Source of the DNA: a virus
Reading direction: 5' to 3' (one strand)
Virus record (IMG/VR): IMGVR_UViG_3300049216_000109
Coordinates: 1 to 60,226 of that record
Length of the DNA stretch: 60,226 nucleotides
The notes beneath the pieces were generated by a model, which worked only from the letters and a program-made list of their open reading frames with translations, ran no database searches and was not told the DNA's origin. The translations under genes were made by a program, and so were the position numbers. Shown in pieces: positions 6,995 to 14,115 of the stretch (position 1 is the first letter of the stretch; every line of letters begins with the position of its first letter).

Positions 6995-7368
6995 ACTGCA
7001 TCCACGAAGTGCCGCTAAACCAGATATGCGCTGTCTGCAACAGCGAAAGCCTTGACGGGTCACGTTTTGTGAAATCCGAAATGACGAACGGCACGACAAC
7101 CACAGCTTCCCCAGAGGTTGTAGGGTTGCCCTATCCCACGCTTTACTATCCCGCGTCTACGGAGGACTGGCGTAACCCCTACGACGGCAAAGGAATGTAC
7201 TTCGCCATGCAAGCTGATGCTTATATTGATTCAATAAAAGCCGCCCACTCCCAGACCAAGGCGGTTCTGGCGGAAGCTGTGGAATTGATGAAGAAGAGGG
7301 CTGTAAATCCTGCTTCTCCAGTTGGTCTGTTCCTCGCCAAGATCGCAGCAACCGAAGGGAGCAAGTAG
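6991..7368 (+). CDS. Hypothetical protein with N-terminal Cys/His cluster, 125 aa
   Basis: Start ATG at 6991 overlaps the preceding TGA (ATGA). The N-terminus MNCIHEVPLNQICAVC could bind zinc; a helical tail follows (KAVLAEAVELMKKRA). No family recognised. A longer frame from 6739 would overlap the Ea22-like gene and is not preferred. Confidence 0.6.
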   Translation: MNCIHEVPLNQICAVCNSESLDGSRFVKSEMTNGTTTTASPEVVGLPYPTLYYPASTEDWRNPYDGKGMYFAMQADAYIDSIKAAHSQTKAVLAEAVELMKKRAVNPASPVGLFLAKIAATEGSK

Positions 7369-7758
7369 ATGGCATACGGAAAGTGTTTGAACTGTGGGAA
7401 ACTCGGACACAGCATGGCTGAGTGCCATGACACACCGCCAGCGGCCTCCGCGCATGGGTTCCGCGAATGGTGGGAGTCCGCATACCCGGACGTTGCAAGG
7501 CAAGCGAAGAACGCTGATGCACCTTGGGACTTCGGAGCCGCCGTTGCGAAAGCTCAAGAGGTCGCAGCCAAGGCAGCATGGGAAGTGTCTGAGGCAGCCT
7601 CACGCGCAAAGCTGGAATCCGCCGAGGCCGAACTAGCGCGGTTGCGGAGTCTGATTGAAATAGCTATTACGCGAATACAACGTTACGACGACGTGGAAGC
7701 TGTAAGGATTTTACGAACAGCCCTCGCGGAACCTGCGAAGAAGGAAGGCAAACCATGA
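7369..7758 (+). CDS. CCHC zinc-knuckle protein, 129 aa
   Basis: Residues 7-20 (CLNCGKLGHSMAEC) match the C-x2-C-x4-H-x4-C zinc knuckle of retroviral Gag and RNA-binding proteins. The rest is an Ala/Glu-rich helix (VAKAQEVAAKAAWEVSEAAS) and a second helix pair. Single-stranded nucleic-acid binding is likely; its phage role is unknown. The stop overlaps the next start. Confidence 0.65.
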   Translation: MAYGKCLNCGKLGHSMAECHDTPPAASAHGFREWWESAYPDVARQAKNADAPWDFGAAVAKAQEVAAKAAWEVSEAASRAKLESAEAELARLRSLIEIAITRIQRYDDVEAVRILRTALAEPAKKEGKP

Positions 7759-7913
7759 CTATGTTTATCGTTTTTCGGGAAGCATGGAAATTAGGTTGGA
7801 GGCCGTGGAGCAAACAGAGATTGGAAATTAGACAGACAATTCCTTTGGAGTGTTATGGAGGACTTGTTGTGGTTTGGGATTTTATTGAACCTGCGAAGAA
7901 GGAAGGTGAGTGA
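7755..7913 (+). CDS. Hypothetical protein, 52 aa
   Basis: ATG 7755 overlaps the upstream TGA (ATGA). The sequence MTMFIVFREAWKLGW... has no known domain. Its end (EPAKKEGE) repeats the end of the previous protein (EPAKKEGKP) and the DNA is also similar, so a short duplication is likely. Confidence 0.5.
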   Translation: MTMFIVFREAWKLGWRPWSKQRLEIRQTIPLECYGGLVVVWDFIEPAKKEGE

Positions 7914-8059
7914 TGAGTCCTGCCCTACTCACCGCCGCACAGAAACGCGAAGCATGGGATGCGCACTACGCCAAGCTCATCCAGTGCGGCATAGACCACC
8001 CGCTCCCTATCCCTATCCCTGTCCCGCCGCCTTTTCCTAGGCCGAAGAGGAAGGACTGA
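7913..8059 (+). CDS. Hypothetical Pro-rich protein, 48 aa
   Basis: It starts in a TGATG overlap with the previous gene. MSPALLTAAQKREAWDAHY precedes a Pro-rich tail (LPIPIPVPPPFP). Function unknown. Confidence 0.5.
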   Translation: MSPALLTAAQKREAWDAHYAKLIQCGIDHPLPIPIPVPPPFPRPKRKD

Positions 8060-8060
8060 A

Positions 8061-8165
8061 TTGATATCCTATCTCATCATCGGTTTGGTCATCGTCTACT
8101 ATGCCTGCCTGATAGTATTAGCGGCGACGTTCACTGGAAAATTTACGCGCAAGGACGACAAATGA
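8061..8165 (+). CDS. Small single-span membrane protein, 34 aa (TTG start)
   Basis: TTG at 8061 opens a frame with one hydrophobic span (SYLIIGLVIVYYACLIVLAA) and a basic end (KFTRKDDK). GGAAGG upstream serves as a ribosome site. The TTG start makes the call uncertain. Confidence 0.45.
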   Translation: MISYLIIGLVIVYYACLIVLAATFTGKFTRKDDK

Positions 8166-8341
8166 CCTGCTACATCTGCTCCCAGCCCGCTATCGGCACA
8201 GCCAGCAACGGGAGAACGTACTGCCATCGCCCTGCTTGCTTTTGTTGGCGGGGAGAGCGGCTAAAGTTCCAGATCGAGCGCGAGGCAAAGAAAGAAACTT
8301 TAATTAGACTTAAAGAAGGAGTAACAAATGTTAGGAAATAG
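8162..8341 (+). CDS. Small Cys-rich zinc-finger-like protein, 59 aa
   Basis: ATG overlaps the upstream TGA (ATGA). MTCYICSQPAIGT...CHRPACFC gives a treble-clef-like Cys/His pattern, followed by a charged helix. It ends 14 bases inside the next gene, consistent with coupled translation. Confidence 0.55.
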   Translation: MTCYICSQPAIGTASNGRTYCHRPACFCWRGERLKFQIEREAKKETLIRLKEGVTNVRK

Positions 8342-8744
8342 CATTCCCGTAGAAAACATGAGCCACTTAACTAGTTCTTTTCCTCTTCGTAGTGAGAGTG
8401 AAAAGATGGGATACATCGACCGTGATACAGATGGAATTCACCCGACTCAACAAACTAAGAAGAAAATTAAACTGCAGCTTCTGTTCTTAATCCCTGGTGA
8501 AGCTAGTGATGACGTAAATGAAGAAGATCAGAGACCAGACTCACTTCCTCGTGTAGCAGCTATAAGAGTTCCTAAGGGAGTTCCAGTAGCTAAGATTCGC
8601 CCTCTGATTCGACACGTTGAGAACCAGTTACAAGATATTTTCGGTAGAAGTAAGAGACTTAACTTCGTAATGGTGTGTGAAGAAGATTCAGAAAACTGGC
8701 AATTCGAGTGGGAGCTTCCTACTTTTGGAGTGGTGTACGTATAG
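8328..8744 (+). CDS. Hypothetical protein, 138 aa
   Basis: The start has AAGGAG upstream. The middle is acidic (EASDDVNEEDQRP) and is followed by VAAIRVPKGVPVAKIRPL, which loosely recalls the VPKGL/IPRGL block of the genes at 2816 and 3172. Codon use here returns to AT-rich. No known family. Confidence 0.6.
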   Translation: MLGNSIPVENMSHLTSSFPLRSESEKMGYIDRDTDGIHPTQQTKKKIKLQLLFLIPGEASDDVNEEDQRPDSLPRVAAIRVPKGVPVAKIRPLIRHVENQLQDIFGRSKRLNFVMVCEEDSENWQFEWELPTFGVVYV

Positions 8745-8775
8745 AAAAATAGTTATACAAGTTGTCATTTTGTTG

Positions 8776-8805
8776 TGTACAACTTGTTATACATTGATTT
8801 ATATT
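8776..8805 (+). promoter_or_regulatory. Early promoter, TGTACA family
   Basis: TGTACA (8776-8781), 18-bp spacer, TATATT (8800-8805). TTGTGTACAACTTGTTATAC is shared almost exactly with the promoter at 11278, suggesting a common operator overlapping the -35. Confidence 0.8.
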
Positions 8806-8832
8806 AATAATAGATCAAAACGGGAGAATACT

Positions 8833-9021
8833 ATGTACGTCTACCAATTTACTGATATCTACAGTTATAAAGATTGGAAAGATTGGGAGAACATAGCAAA
8901 TGCTCGTAGGGGTCATTACAAAGCCATAAAGGAAGCTTGCTTCTATGAGCGTCCTTACTCAAAAGTACCTTCCACATCGAACTTCAAGGAGAACGCCCAT
9001 GCTAGTACTTATAACAGTTGA
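8833..9021 (+). CDS. Hypothetical protein, 62 aa
   Basis: ATG 8833 follows GGGAG and lies just downstream of a promoter. The product starts MYVYQFTDIYSYKDW and is basic and aromatic. Unrecognised. Confidence 0.6.
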   Translation: MYVYQFTDIYSYKDWKDWENIANARRGHYKAIKEACFYERPYSKVPSTSNFKENAHASTYNS

Positions 9022-9199
9022 ACCTTCACAGGATTTAGGCTTTTGCGCAGAAGTAAGGCTTGGTAGAGACCGGGCTGTTCGCACTGGGTTTGTCGAGGAG
9101 AAGCTCGCCAGCACGTGGGCTAACATGATGGCTAAAAAGATTGAGAAGCAACACAGAGACATCTCTAAGTTAACTAGCTGTAAGAAGTTCGATTCATAG
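8999..9199 (+). CDS. Hypothetical protein, 66 aa
   Basis: The start MLVLITVEPSQ is set by AAGGAG just upstream and overlaps the previous gene by 23 bases. A basic helix lies at the C-terminus (MMAKKIEKQHRDISK). No family recognised. Confidence 0.6.
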   Translation: MLVLITVEPSQDLGFCAEVRLGRDRAVRTGFVEEKLASTWANMMAKKIEKQHRDISKLTSCKKFDS

Positions 9200-9206
9200 A
9201 CTTTTG

Positions 9207-9316
9207 CGCAAGTTACTTACTTGCGTCTTGCTATTAGAATTCACTATCACGCTAAAGACATGCTTCTTCATACCTGGTCGAAGATAGTGAGAAGCGCCCT
9301 AATAGCAAGACGGAGG
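9207..9316 (+). ncRNA. Structured RNA leader upstream of 9326
   Basis: A perfect 14-bp stem (9224-9237 with 9299-9312) encloses an 8-bp stem (9241-9248 with 9283-9290). A third hairpin, CGCAAG-CTTGCG (9207-9225), overlaps the outer stem's 5' arm and would compete with it. The outer 3' arm ends on the GGAGG (9312-9316) of the next gene, so folding could gate translation. The inner part contains TGGTCGAA, also found in the 21173-21309 leader. Confidence 0.6.
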
Positions 9317-9325
9317 TAAATTACC

Positions 9326-9580
9326 TTGAGTATTGAAGTAGGACAAAGATACAGGTCTAAGACCATTCCTGGTGTAGTAAGGGTTATAGTAGGCATTAGG
9401 ACTCTTACAGCAAGGAACGGAGAAAAAGTAAAATCAGTTTTCTATGATATCTATGAAAATGGAAAACTAGATTTAGAAGAGAGTATTATGTCAGAAGAAG
9501 ACTTTCTGCGTTATTCTGAGCTGTTGCCTACTACGTCAACTTCTGCTGAACGACTACTGAAGTCACTTAAAGGAGAGTGA
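9326..9580 (+). CDS. Hypothetical protein, 84 aa (TTG start)
   Basis: TTG at 9326 is placed by GGAGG 9 bases upstream. The product (MSIEVGQRYRSKTIPGVVRV) looks like a small beta-barrel followed by an acidic helix. Its ribosome site adjoins the structured leader, so expression may be structure-controlled. Confidence 0.6.
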   Translation: MSIEVGQRYRSKTIPGVVRVIVGIRTLTARNGEKVKSVFYDIYENGKLDLEESIMSEEDFLRYSELLPTTSTSAERLLKSLKGE

Positions 9581-10014
9581 TGAGATTCTCTGCTATTCTA
9601 TTAGTTGTAGATAGAGTTTCTACATTAGCTCTTAGTGGAGCTAGAGGCCACAAGATTCTAATGGGAGAAGAGCTGATAAAGAAATCTATAAACTCTATTA
9701 TAGGTAAACCTTTATTTGCAGAAAAAAATCTGATTCATCATGACAGGTTTAACTCTATTGGAGTAATAGATGAAGCAGGAGTCACAGGGGACTTAGTATG
9801 GATTAAAGGTTCTTTATTTAGCTGGCACTCCATCTGCTTATCTTTGTCTGCCTCTGAAGAAATACTAGGAGTAAGTTTTGACGCTGAGAATGCTAGAATA
9901 GTAGACATGAGGAAGTCTATTTGGGAATTACAGCACATAGAGTTTGTAGGAGCTACTGTAATCTTACAAAAACACGCGGCCTATAGACAAGACTGTTTAT
10001 TCTGGCTAGAATAA
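9580..10014 (+). CDS. Prohead-protease-like protein, 144 aa
   Basis: ATG 9580 overlaps the upstream stop (TGATG) and follows AAAGGAG. GHKILMGEELIKKSINS, then GKPLF, HHDRFNSIGVIDEAGVTGD and VGATVILQKHAAY resemble the strand order of phage prohead-protease-like proteins. Catalytic residues cannot be assigned with confidence, and the gene is far from the capsid genes. An early protease or a non-catalytic relative is possible. Confidence 0.45.
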   Translation: MRFSAILLVVDRVSTLALSGARGHKILMGEELIKKSINSIIGKPLFAEKNLIHHDRFNSIGVIDEAGVTGDLVWIKGSLFSWHSICLSLSASEEILGVSFDAENARIVDMRKSIWELQHIEFVGATVILQKHAAYRQDCLFWLE

Positions 10015-10019
10015 AAGTC

Positions 10020-10110
10020 ATCCTAGGGTGATCATGTTTTAATGGGTGAGTGTATACACATTTATATGACTCGCATTTCACCCTGGCCAACCTGAGTGTC
10101 TCCAGGATAT
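10020..10110 (+). repeat. Composite hairpin element, copy D
   Basis: GGGTGA (10044-10049) pairs with TCACCC (10078-10083) around a loop with GTGTATACA and ATGACTC. It is followed by a CCTGG/CCAGG hairpin (10082-10086 and 10102-10106). The order matches the reverse complement of copies A, B and C elsewhere. It sits between two plus-strand genes. Confidence 0.5.
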
Positions 10111-10118
10111 ACTTTAAA

Positions 10119-10139
10119 TAAATTGATTATATCAATTTA
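10119..10139. promoter_or_regulatory. 9-bp palindrome, possible operator
   Basis: TAAATTGAT-TAT-ATCAATTTA lies 15 bases before the ATG of the membrane protein at 10154. The perfect dyad and AT content suit a repressor site such as that of the small Cro-like protein at 11325. No good promoter was identified around it. Confidence 0.4.
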
Positions 10140-10153
10140 TTACAAGGATTAAT

Positions 10154-10312
10154 ATGAAGAAAACTTACGAATCCGAAAGAGAGAGATTGATAAGCTCTCT
10201 AAACAAATCTCCTCGTAGAGAAAGTCAAGTAACTGTAGTTATAGGAACTATTATAGTTTTTATACTACTGGCTTTTGCTGCTTGGGTGTGGACGGTGAAG
10301 CCATGGCTATAA
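10154..10312 (+). CDS. Single-span membrane protein, 52 aa
   Basis: ATG 10154 follows AAGGATTA. A basic N-terminal helix (MKKTYESERERLISSL) precedes one hydrophobic span (VTVVIGTIIVFILLAFAAW). Topology is probably N-in. Function unknown; superinfection exclusion or host-membrane modulation are guesses. Confidence 0.6.
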   Translation: MKKTYESERERLISSLNKSPRRESQVTVVIGTIIVFILLAFAAWVWTVKPWL

Positions 10313-10527
10313 TGGTCTCTAAACTAAAGCTTGAAACTTTACAAGACATCGTAAGAAGTGTCTATGGTGAAGAAACTACGTGTCACAAAGAACATGTGCA
10401 CATAGTAGGAGGGGCTCCTCGAGAGGAGTTCACCCTAGTAAGATCAGGTAAGACGATAAGCGTAGTAACTAACACCGAGCATAAAGCTTGGCTGTATACT
10501 GCAGATAGTATACTGAAAGGAAAATAG
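10303..10527 (+). CDS. Hypothetical protein, 74 aa
   Basis: The start MAIMVSKLKLETL overlaps the previous gene by 10 bases. The frame could begin earlier at 10282 (GTG), but ATG 10303 is preferred. No domain recognised. Confidence 0.55.
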   Translation: MAIMVSKLKLETLQDIVRSVYGEETTCHKEHVHIVGGAPREEFTLVRSGKTISVVTNTEHKAWLYTADSILKGK

Positions 10528-10529
10528 TT

Positions 10530-10772
10530 ATGGCTTCTTCAGTAGTTGTTTCATGTGATTTAGAAGGTTGCGACAAGAAGAAAGGTTCTGTCAACCATTG
10601 GTTTAAAGTTTCTATCGATAAAGGAACTTTCTATTGCTTCCCTTACTCCGACTATTCCAAATCATCACCATCAATAAAAGATGTTTGTGGAGCAGAGCAC
10701 GCGATGACTTTCTTCAGTAGGTTCCTATCGGATGGAACCTTAGAGATGACTATACCAGATGAGAAAGTTTGA
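10530..10772 (+). CDS. Hypothetical Cys/His protein, 80 aa
   Basis: CDLEGCDKK, a central FYCF, and VCGAEHAMTFFSRFL suggest a zinc-stabilised fold, as in other small proteins of this genome. GGAAAATAGTTATGG is its initiation context. Confidence 0.6.
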   Translation: MASSVVVSCDLEGCDKKKGSVNHWFKVSIDKGTFYCFPYSDYSKSSPSIKDVCGAEHAMTFFSRFLSDGTLEMTIPDEKV

Positions 10773-10992
10773 ATTCTTAGTTAAAGACCAATACGGTGAC
10801 ATCTGGAATCTAGAGCCTTTTACTAGTAGAAGATTTGCTAATGACTTTATCTACTGGATTAAACCTCAACTGAACTCATACAGAGAACTATTCGTGATAT
10901 GTAAGGAGATAGAAATACATGGAAATGACCCTAGACCAGTTAATAACCCCACCAAAGAAAGGGTCAGTAAGTTTCATAGCTCTGACTTCTAA
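10759..10992 (+). CDS. Hypothetical protein, 77 aa
   Basis: It overlaps the previous gene by 14 bases. MRKFEFLVKDQYGDIWNLEPF suggests an alpha/beta fold. Its last third overlaps the following gene in another frame. Unrecognised. Confidence 0.55.
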   Translation: MRKFEFLVKDQYGDIWNLEPFTSRRFANDFIYWIKPQLNSYRELFVICKEIEIHGNDPRPVNNPTKERVSKFHSSDF

Positions 10993-11266
10993 GAATCACG
11001 AGTGCTCTTACTGCGAAGTCCTTACTCTAGCAGAGTTTACCTTGAGATTTAGAGAAGGTTTAGCTTACGAGTATCAGACTGTAGCTAGAGTATGTGCCTT
11101 ACACAAGGAGATTATAAAAGTTAGTAGAGAAGCCATGAAAAATGTAGTTCTTCGAAAACGATCTACCAATAAATCTCTAAGCTTTAATCCTTACTCTCCT
11201 CTATCTGCTGTTAGTACAGGTCGCCGAGTTAATCCTAGAGGGTATTCAGACTATAGTAATCGGTAG
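10919..11266 (+). CDS. Hypothetical protein, 115 aa
   Basis: ATG 10919 follows AAGGAGATAG. HECSYCEVLT and VCALHKEI give a C-x2-C...C-x2-H pattern typical of small zinc proteins; the C-terminal third is basic and Ser-rich. It overlaps the preceding gene by 74 bases, so one of the two ends may be misjudged. Confidence 0.55.
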   Translation: MEMTLDQLITPPKKGSVSFIALTSKNHECSYCEVLTLAEFTLRFREGLAYEYQTVARVCALHKEIIKVSREAMKNVVLRKRSTNKSLSFNPYSPLSAVSTGRRVNPRGYSDYSNR

Positions 11267-11277
11267 AAAAATAGTTG

Positions 11278-11307
11278 TGTACAACTTGTTATACGATGGT
11301 TTATAAT
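11278..11307 (+). promoter_or_regulatory. Early promoter, TGTACA family
   Basis: TGTACA (11278-11283), 18-bp spacer, TATAAT (11302-11307). The GTTGTGTACAAC around the -35 is a near-palindrome. It precedes the Cro-like repressor, suggesting autoregulation. Confidence 0.85.
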
Positions 11308-11324
11308 AGAATTATTGGATACTT

Positions 11325-11546
11325 ATGATTATTTCTTCAAAAGTCGACGAAGTTATGGAGTCTAAGGATCTATCTTTAGACCAATTAATTGAGAAGACAG
11401 GGCTCACTAGAATGACTCTCTTCAATGCTCGTAAAGGCTCTAATGTAACTCTCAAAACAGCACTTGCAATATCTGAAGCACTTGAAGTTCCTCTCGAAGA
11501 AATATGGTCGACGGAGGATAGCTTTGCAAACGTTCTTACCCAGTAA
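11325..11546 (+). CDS. Cro/C1-type helix-turn-helix regulator, 73 aa
   Basis: A complete XRE-like HTH: LDQLIEKTGLTRMTLFNARKG is the HTH core, with LKTALAISEALEVPLEEIW as the following helices. There is no dimerisation domain, as in Cro. It may bind the palindromes of the TGTACA promoters or the dyad at 10119; this is inference from position. Confidence 0.85.
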   Translation: MIISSKVDEVMESKDLSLDQLIEKTGLTRMTLFNARKGSNVTLKTALAISEALEVPLEEIWSTEDSFANVLTQ

Positions 11547-11985
11547 ATCTTTTGTAAGTTCAATGGAGTTTCTCGACGTAAAAAGGCTTGGGAAACAAAG
11601 AGTGGAAGCCGCTCAAATACTCGAGATGCTTACAAACAAGCCTGTTCTACCAAAGAATATTGGGGCTTTGCCTCCATTTACTCGTGATTGGGGAGGCTGG
11701 TCGCGTCACCCGGCTGTATTGATGTGGAAAGGGCATGAAGAGTGGTTAAAGTTATATCTTCACTGCTCAATAGGAGAGTGGGAATCACGCTACTACAATA
11801 ACAACATCGTAGTTCCAGACTATGATACAAGTACACAAAAGCCTCCACCTTGGCTAGGGTATGAGCCTTTTCACCTTTCTCATAGATCTAATCTTTTGAG
11901 AAAAGATTCTAAGCACTACCGTCAATTTTGGCCAGATGACCCAGATGACTTGGATTACTTTTGGCCTACAAAATCAGGATTTTAA
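11524..11985 (+). CDS. Pyrimidine-dimer DNA glycosylase-like protein (MSMEG_6728 family)
   Basis: The protein has 153 residues. TTG 11524 is chosen because GGAGG lies just upstream and the family starts MQTFLP. Conserved blocks are DVKRLGKQRVEAAQIL, WSRHPAVLMWKGHEEWL, PPPWLG, FHLSHRSNLLRKD and FWPDDPDDL. Members are annotated as pyrimidine-dimer glycosylase / endonuclease V-like repair enzymes, though direct biochemistry for this branch is limited. It overlaps the Cro-like gene by 23 bases. Confidence 0.8.
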   Translation: MQTFLPSKSFVSSMEFLDVKRLGKQRVEAAQILEMLTNKPVLPKNIGALPPFTRDWGGWSRHPAVLMWKGHEEWLKLYLHCSIGEWESRYYNNNIVVPDYDTSTQKPPPWLGYEPFHLSHRSNLLRKDSKHYRQFWPDDPDDLDYFWPTKSGF

Positions 11986-11999
11986 AGGAGAAAGAAAAA

Positions 12000-12296
12000 A
12001 TGCCGAAGTCTAAAACTTATACAAAAGCTCAAATAGAGGAAATCCAGAAAGCTTCTTTTCAAGAAGGCTACAAAGAAGGCTACAACAAAGCTATAGAGAA
12101 TGATAAGATTCTCCGTAAAGCTTTTAAGCAGAGTCCAGAGGAAAGACTTAAGACAGCTGAGCATGAATTGAAAGTGGCTCAGGAATTGGTATATCTTCAC
12201 GAGACACTTGAAGCAGAGAATAAGGAAGCAACTCGTCTTCACTCAAAGATTAAGTTCTTGGAGAATAATCCTGAGCTTGTAGACATTATTTCCTAA
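12000..12296 (+). CDS. Coiled-coil protein, 98 aa
   Basis: ATG 12000 follows AAAGGAGAAAG. The product is Lys/Glu-rich with heptad-like spacing from residue 40 on (RLKTAEHELKVAQELVYLHETL). EGYKEGYNKAI appears near the N-terminus. A scaffold or oligomeric adaptor would fit; no family recognised. Confidence 0.6.
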   Translation: MPKSKTYTKAQIEEIQKASFQEGYKEGYNKAIENDKILRKAFKQSPEERLKTAEHELKVAQELVYLHETLEAENKEATRLHSKIKFLENNPELVDIIS

Positions 12297-12302
12297 AAGT
12301 AA

Positions 12303-12376
12303 GCGGGAATAGCTCAATTGGTTAGAGCAAACGGCTCATAATCGTTAGGTTCTCAGTTCAAGTCTGAGTTCCCGCA
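12303..12376 (+). tRNA. tRNA with anticodon CAT, probably Ile2 type
   Basis: The cloverleaf is complete: acceptor GCGGGAA/TTCCCGC, D arm AGCTCAATTGGTTAGAGC, anticodon stem AACGG/TCGTT with loop CTCATAA, T arm CTCAG-TTCAAGT-CTGAG, discriminator A. CCA is not encoded. It lacks the initiator hallmarks (1-72 mismatch, GGG/CCC anticodon stem). CTCATAATCG and GTTCAAGTC resemble tRNA-Ile2, which reads AUA after lysidine modification. AUA is frequent in this phage. Elongator Met is the alternative. Confidence 0.9.
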
Positions 12377-12397
12377 CTAAAGTTTTTAAGTTGACCC

Positions 12398-12504
12398 AGG
12401 GTAACAAGAGGTATGTCATGCCCACTTAAGTGAGTTATCCTGTGACTCCGATAATTCGGATGCAATACTAAGATAGTTTTCTACTTTACTTAGTATAAGA
12501 TTGC
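12398..12504 (+). ncRNA. Structured intergenic RNA after the tRNA
   Basis: Three helices in series are visible: AGGGTAAC/GTTATCCT (12398-12405, 12434-12441), TCCGA-TAAT-TCGGA (12447-12460) and ATACTAAG/CTTAGTAT (12465-12472, 12489-12496), with GCAA/TTGC outside the last. About 230 bases separate the tRNA from the helicase gene. It may be a leader of the helicase operon or a small RNA processed with the tRNA. Confidence 0.4.
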
Positions 12505-12606
12505 TTAAAAGTAGAGGTTTCTAGTCTTACCTCAGATAAATGTAGAAAAGTCTTGGTAGTAAGAATTGCTAGAGTTCTTACTACTAAGCACAATTTGAGA
12601 TTCTAT

Positions 12607-14115
12607 ATGATTGACGTATCAAAACTCGACTGGTCTAGATGTAAGTACCCTCCATTTAAGCATCAGGTAGAAGGAGTACATTCTTTACTAAAGTACCCTT
12701 ATTTTGCGATACTTGATGAGATGGGGAACGGGAAAACCAAGCAGATAATTGACTCTGCTTGTTTTCTTTATGAAGGTCGAGAAATAGATACCATAGTCAT
12801 CATGTGCCCAGCACAAGTAAAAGATGTATGGGCTCATCCTGAGTACTCTCAAATCATAGAACATTCATTTGTAGATGGAGTAATCTGTGAGTTTAACAGT
12901 AGGACAAACTCTCTACCTTCTAAAGAAAGAGGTCTTACTTGGGTAATAACTTCAATTGAGTTGCTTAGAAATGAGAAGCATGTAAGAACTTTATTGACCA
13001 TTCTTAAAGGTAGAAAGTACTGGGGAGTAGTTGATGAGTCTAGTACAATCTCAAACCCCAAAGCTTCTCAAACTAGAGGGTGTATAAAGGTAGGCTCTAA
13101 AGCCTGTAGGAGAACCATTCTTAATGGAACTCCAATAGGTAATTCACCTTTAAATGTATATTCTCAGTTTGAGTATCTTGACCCAATGATTTTGGGATTT
13201 AAGAACTTTTACGCTTTTCGTAACCGTCACGCTAAGCTTGGCGGCTATATGAATAAGCAGGTAGTGGGATTTTATTACTTAGAAGAAATTCAAGACAAGA
13301 TAAAGCCCTTTGTTCTACGTAGACTCAAGAAAGACTGTCTAGACTTACCTGAAAAGATACTAGCCCCTATAAAGGAAGTAAGACTTTCACAGACTACTTG
13401 GGAAAAGTACGTTCAAATGAGAGAGGAGTTTGTAACTTACTTAAACAGTCAAGAAGGTGGCTCGGTGTCCACTGTGACTACAGCTCCAGTTAAAGCTCTT
13501 CGATTAGCTCAGATGTGCTCAGGGTTCTTGGGAGGAATAGATGATGGCGAGTCAGATGAAACTTCTACTGTAGAAATTGGCTGTGAGCTCACGAATGCTT
13601 TCTTAGAAAATCTAGAGTTTAGATTATCTACAGAGCTAATGCTAAAGCTAATTGTTTGGTGCAGGTTTAGGCCTGAGATTGCTCGTCTTAAGAAGATGGT
13701 AAACGCTCGTTTTCCTGAGATGATAGTAGAAGTCTTACAAGGAGGAATGACGAAGAATGAAAGGGAGAAAGCTAAGAGCCTATTTCACCCAGATGCTCCA
13801 GAACCTAATGGACCGGCTCTCCTCATTGGACAACCACAGGCCGGAAGATTTGGGCTCAATTTCACCAAATGTAGTAATGTGGATAGGCTTTCTACTGACT
13901 ATTCTTACCTTACTTACTCTCAGAGTAATGACCGAGTAGATCGTCCTGGTCAAAAGAATACTATGTTGTTTCAGGAGTATATCGTAGTAGGGCCTAATCG
14001 AGAGAGAACAGTAAGTGGAGTAATTCATAAAGCTTTGAAGACTCATGAAGAAGTAGCTACCTGGACATGTTCTCGGTGGGTGGCTGAGATAATGAAGGAG
14101 AACGAAGATGACTGA
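12607..14115 (+). CDS. SNF2-like DEAD/DEAH helicase, 502 aa
   Basis: FKHQVEGV (Q-like), DEMGNGKT (Walker A, residues 37-44, compare DEMGLGKT in SNF2), VDESSTI (motif II, DESS in place of DEAH), LNGTPIGN (motif III) and a C-terminal lobe with SNDRVDRPGQ (motif VI) identify an SF2/SNF2-family ATPase. Phage members are placed in replication or recombination modules. The start at 12607 lacks a strong ribosome site; TTG 12553 is an alternative. It begins the replication operon. Confidence 0.85.
   Translation: MIDVSKLDWSRCKYPPFKHQVEGVHSLLKYPYFAILDEMGNGKTKQIIDSACFLYEGREIDTIVIMCPAQVKDVWAHPEYSQIIEHSFVDGVICEFNSRTNSLPSKERGLTWVITSIELLRNEKHVRTLLTILKGRKYWGVVDESSTISNPKASQTRGCIKVGSKACRRTILNGTPIGNSPLNVYSQFEYLDPMILGFKNFYAFRNRHAKLGGYMNKQVVGFYYLEEIQDKIKPFVLRRLKKDCLDLPEKILAPIKEVRLSQTTWEKYVQMREEFVTYLNSQEGGSVSTVTTAPVKALRLAQMCSGFLGGIDDGESDETSTVEIGCELTNAFLENLEFRLSTELMLKLIVWCRFRPEIARLKKMVNARFPEMIVEVLQGGMTKNEREKAKSLFHPDAPEPNGPALLIGQPQAGRFGLNFTKCSNVDRLSTDYSYLTYSQSNDRVDRPGQKNTMLFQEYIVVGPNRERTVSGVIHKALKTHEEVATWTCSRWVAEIMKENEDD

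Noticed and set aside
6739-7368. 209-codon frame
   Set aside because: It would overlap the Ea22-like gene entirely; the real gene begins at 6991 in an ATGA overlap.
7157-7609. Antisense ORFs opposite the zinc-knuckle region
   Set aside because: Shadows of GC-rich coding sequence with no start signals.
11325-11546. Lysogeny module centred on the Cro-like gene
   Set aside because: No integrase, excisionase, partition gene or second repressor was found; a lone Cro-like regulator is common in lytic phages.
12553-12606. Extended N-terminus of the helicase from TTG 12553
   Set aside because: The extra residues overlap the structured leader and do not fit the helicase family start; kept only as an alternative.
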